DNA of 55,030 bases from Paenibacillus popilliae ATCC 14706 (GTDB lineage Bacteria; Bacillota; Bacilli; Paenibacillales; Paenibacillaceae), in assembly GCF_000315235.1 (NCBI RefSeq), contig NZ_BALG01000228.1:1-55030 (forward strand), written 5' to 3'. The position numbers and the translations under genes were made by a program. The notes under the pieces are model-generated. The model saw only the letters and a program-made list of their open reading frames with translations. It had not been told where the DNA came from and did not search any database. How positions within the stretch are numbered: position 1 is the first letter of the stretch; each line of letters opens with the position of its first letter. Positions 54,410-55,030 of the stretch are shown one piece after another.

Positions 54410-54472
54410 ATAGGAACTTCTTATACGATCGGCACTTTTCCCGTACCTTGCCTTGATAAGCATGAATTTCGT

Positions 54473-54691
54473 CTAGAATCTCTGAGCCTCCACCTTGCCT
54501 TTCGTACGCGGTCGGCCCGCAATACAAGGTCTCACTTTACATCCAAAGTCTGCTGCAAATTGAGCGAACTTGGCGTTCACTTTCCCGGGTGTATGCTCTG
54601 TAATAAAAGAACGATCTACACCTAATTCTCCGGCTAACTGACTCTTATTGATCTTCGAATCTCTATTGATTGTGATACACAAGTACAGCAA
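54473..54691 (-). pseudogene. IS21-family IstA transposase fragment
   Basis: On the minus strand, a helix-turn-helix-like piece ([18 protein letters not shown]) is joined to [20 protein letters not shown] and [12 protein letters not shown]. This is the part of IS21 IstA around the second catalytic Asp and the R-P-x-T-K-G-K-V-E motif. The region between them is deleted. It lies right at the break in the lasso exporter gene. Confidence 0.7.
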
Positions 54692-55030
54692 TTTGCAAGG
54701 CTTATTGAATTATTTTGGCCGGAGCATGATTTGATGCTTCTTTGGGCTACACCCAAACCGATTCCCACTCATAATATTAAAAAATCCATCTCATATTGCG
54801 ATAAATATGGAAAGGATTACTTTTAATAAAGATTATCAATTTCAATAAAGGTTTCTCCTTTCTCTATATATCGGATTTTGCATTCCCTAGTGATATGACA
54901 AGGGTTATCACGGTTGGTGGAGCTGCATCATAAGGCATGCATTACACAGCATGATGCAAGACGTGGAATCAAGCATGGCATTGATTGCGTCTGAATTAAG
55001 TACACCAGCAAATGATCATCTAAACACAAT
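54692..55030. other. AT-rich terminal stretch, no identified gene
   Basis: Frames are short. A + frame beginning ATGATG at 54951 (MMQDVESSMALIASELSTPA) is open to the window edge and could be the start of a gene, but it has no clear ribosome site. Confidence 0.3.

Noticed and set aside
54825-54850. Fur-box-like AT-rich sequence (AAAGATTATCAATTTCAATAA).
   Set aside because: Only one half matches the GATAATGATTATC consensus; in such AT-rich DNA this is expected by chance.
1-55030. CRISPR arrays, rRNA and tRNA genes.
   Set aside because: No regularly spaced identical repeats, no CCA-ended cloverleaf pattern and no rRNA-like stretch were seen when reading both strands; a tRNA or covariance search was not run.

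Overview
The window looks like a chromosomal segment of a Gram-positive, endospore-forming Firmicute, most probably Paenibacillus. Supporting signs are the moderate, patchy GC content, strong AGGAGG-type ribosome sites, low-GC lipobox and signal peptides, a YheC/YheD (spore-coat ATP-grasp) protein, YqkK-like and DUF6509 proteins, a yclNOPQ-type ferric-siderophore transporter, and IS debris of the IS30, IS256, IS630, ISL3, IS4 and IS21 types. The genus is inferred from gene content and was not tested by alignment.

Layout. 1-2.8 kb is an insertion-sequence graveyard in which a ~247-bp MITE-like element interrupts an IS30 transposase. 2.8-6.7 kb is a LytS/LytR-family sensor-regulator pair followed by a YhjX-like MFS carrier; between them lies a direct repeat that closely matches the described E. 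coli YpdB operator. 6.7-7.8 kb holds a second, inverted MITE copy and an ISL3 relic. 7.9-10.1 kb has two small secreted proteins and a formate/nitrite channel. 10.5-13.8 kb is a tetR-P-type ATPase operon. 14.4-18.4 kb contains small conserved Bacillales proteins, a Fur-box gene, a flavodoxin and an orphan IF-3 paralogue. 18.5-23.7 kb is a dicarboxylate symporter and the iron-siderophore ABC operon with two Fur boxes around its promoter.

23.9-36.9 kb is a defence island. It has a Fic protein, a degenerate methyltransferase fused to one HsdS-like recognition domain, hsdM-hsdS-hsdR, a large HEPN-like multidomain protein and a PD-(D/E)XK/DUF5655 protein. A two-gene cassette (GyrI-like, DUF1905) is wedged inside it between copies of a 46-48 bp repeat. 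37.2-45.2 kb is housekeeping: a UbiB-like kinase with a phasin-like partner, PepV, thymidine kinase, an aldo/keto reductase, a maltose acetyltransferase and a TPR protein.

45.6-48.5 kb has two tandem orphan solute-binding lipoproteins, the first frameshifted. 48.6-51.8 kb mixes IS debris with relics of envelope-polysaccharide genes and a DUF6492-YheC/D fusion. 51.8-54.4 kb is a lasso-peptide gene cluster (precursor, hairpin, B2 protease, C cyclase) whose downstream end is cut by a deletion that leaves only the last part of an ABC exporter, next to IS21 debris. No B1 (PqqD-like) gene is visible.

Most unusual items: the truncated, non-canonically ordered lasso cluster; the degenerate methyltransferase-specificity fusion and HEPN-like protein attached to a type I restriction system; the apparently conserved pyruvate-sensing module with its operator; and the two-copy MITE.
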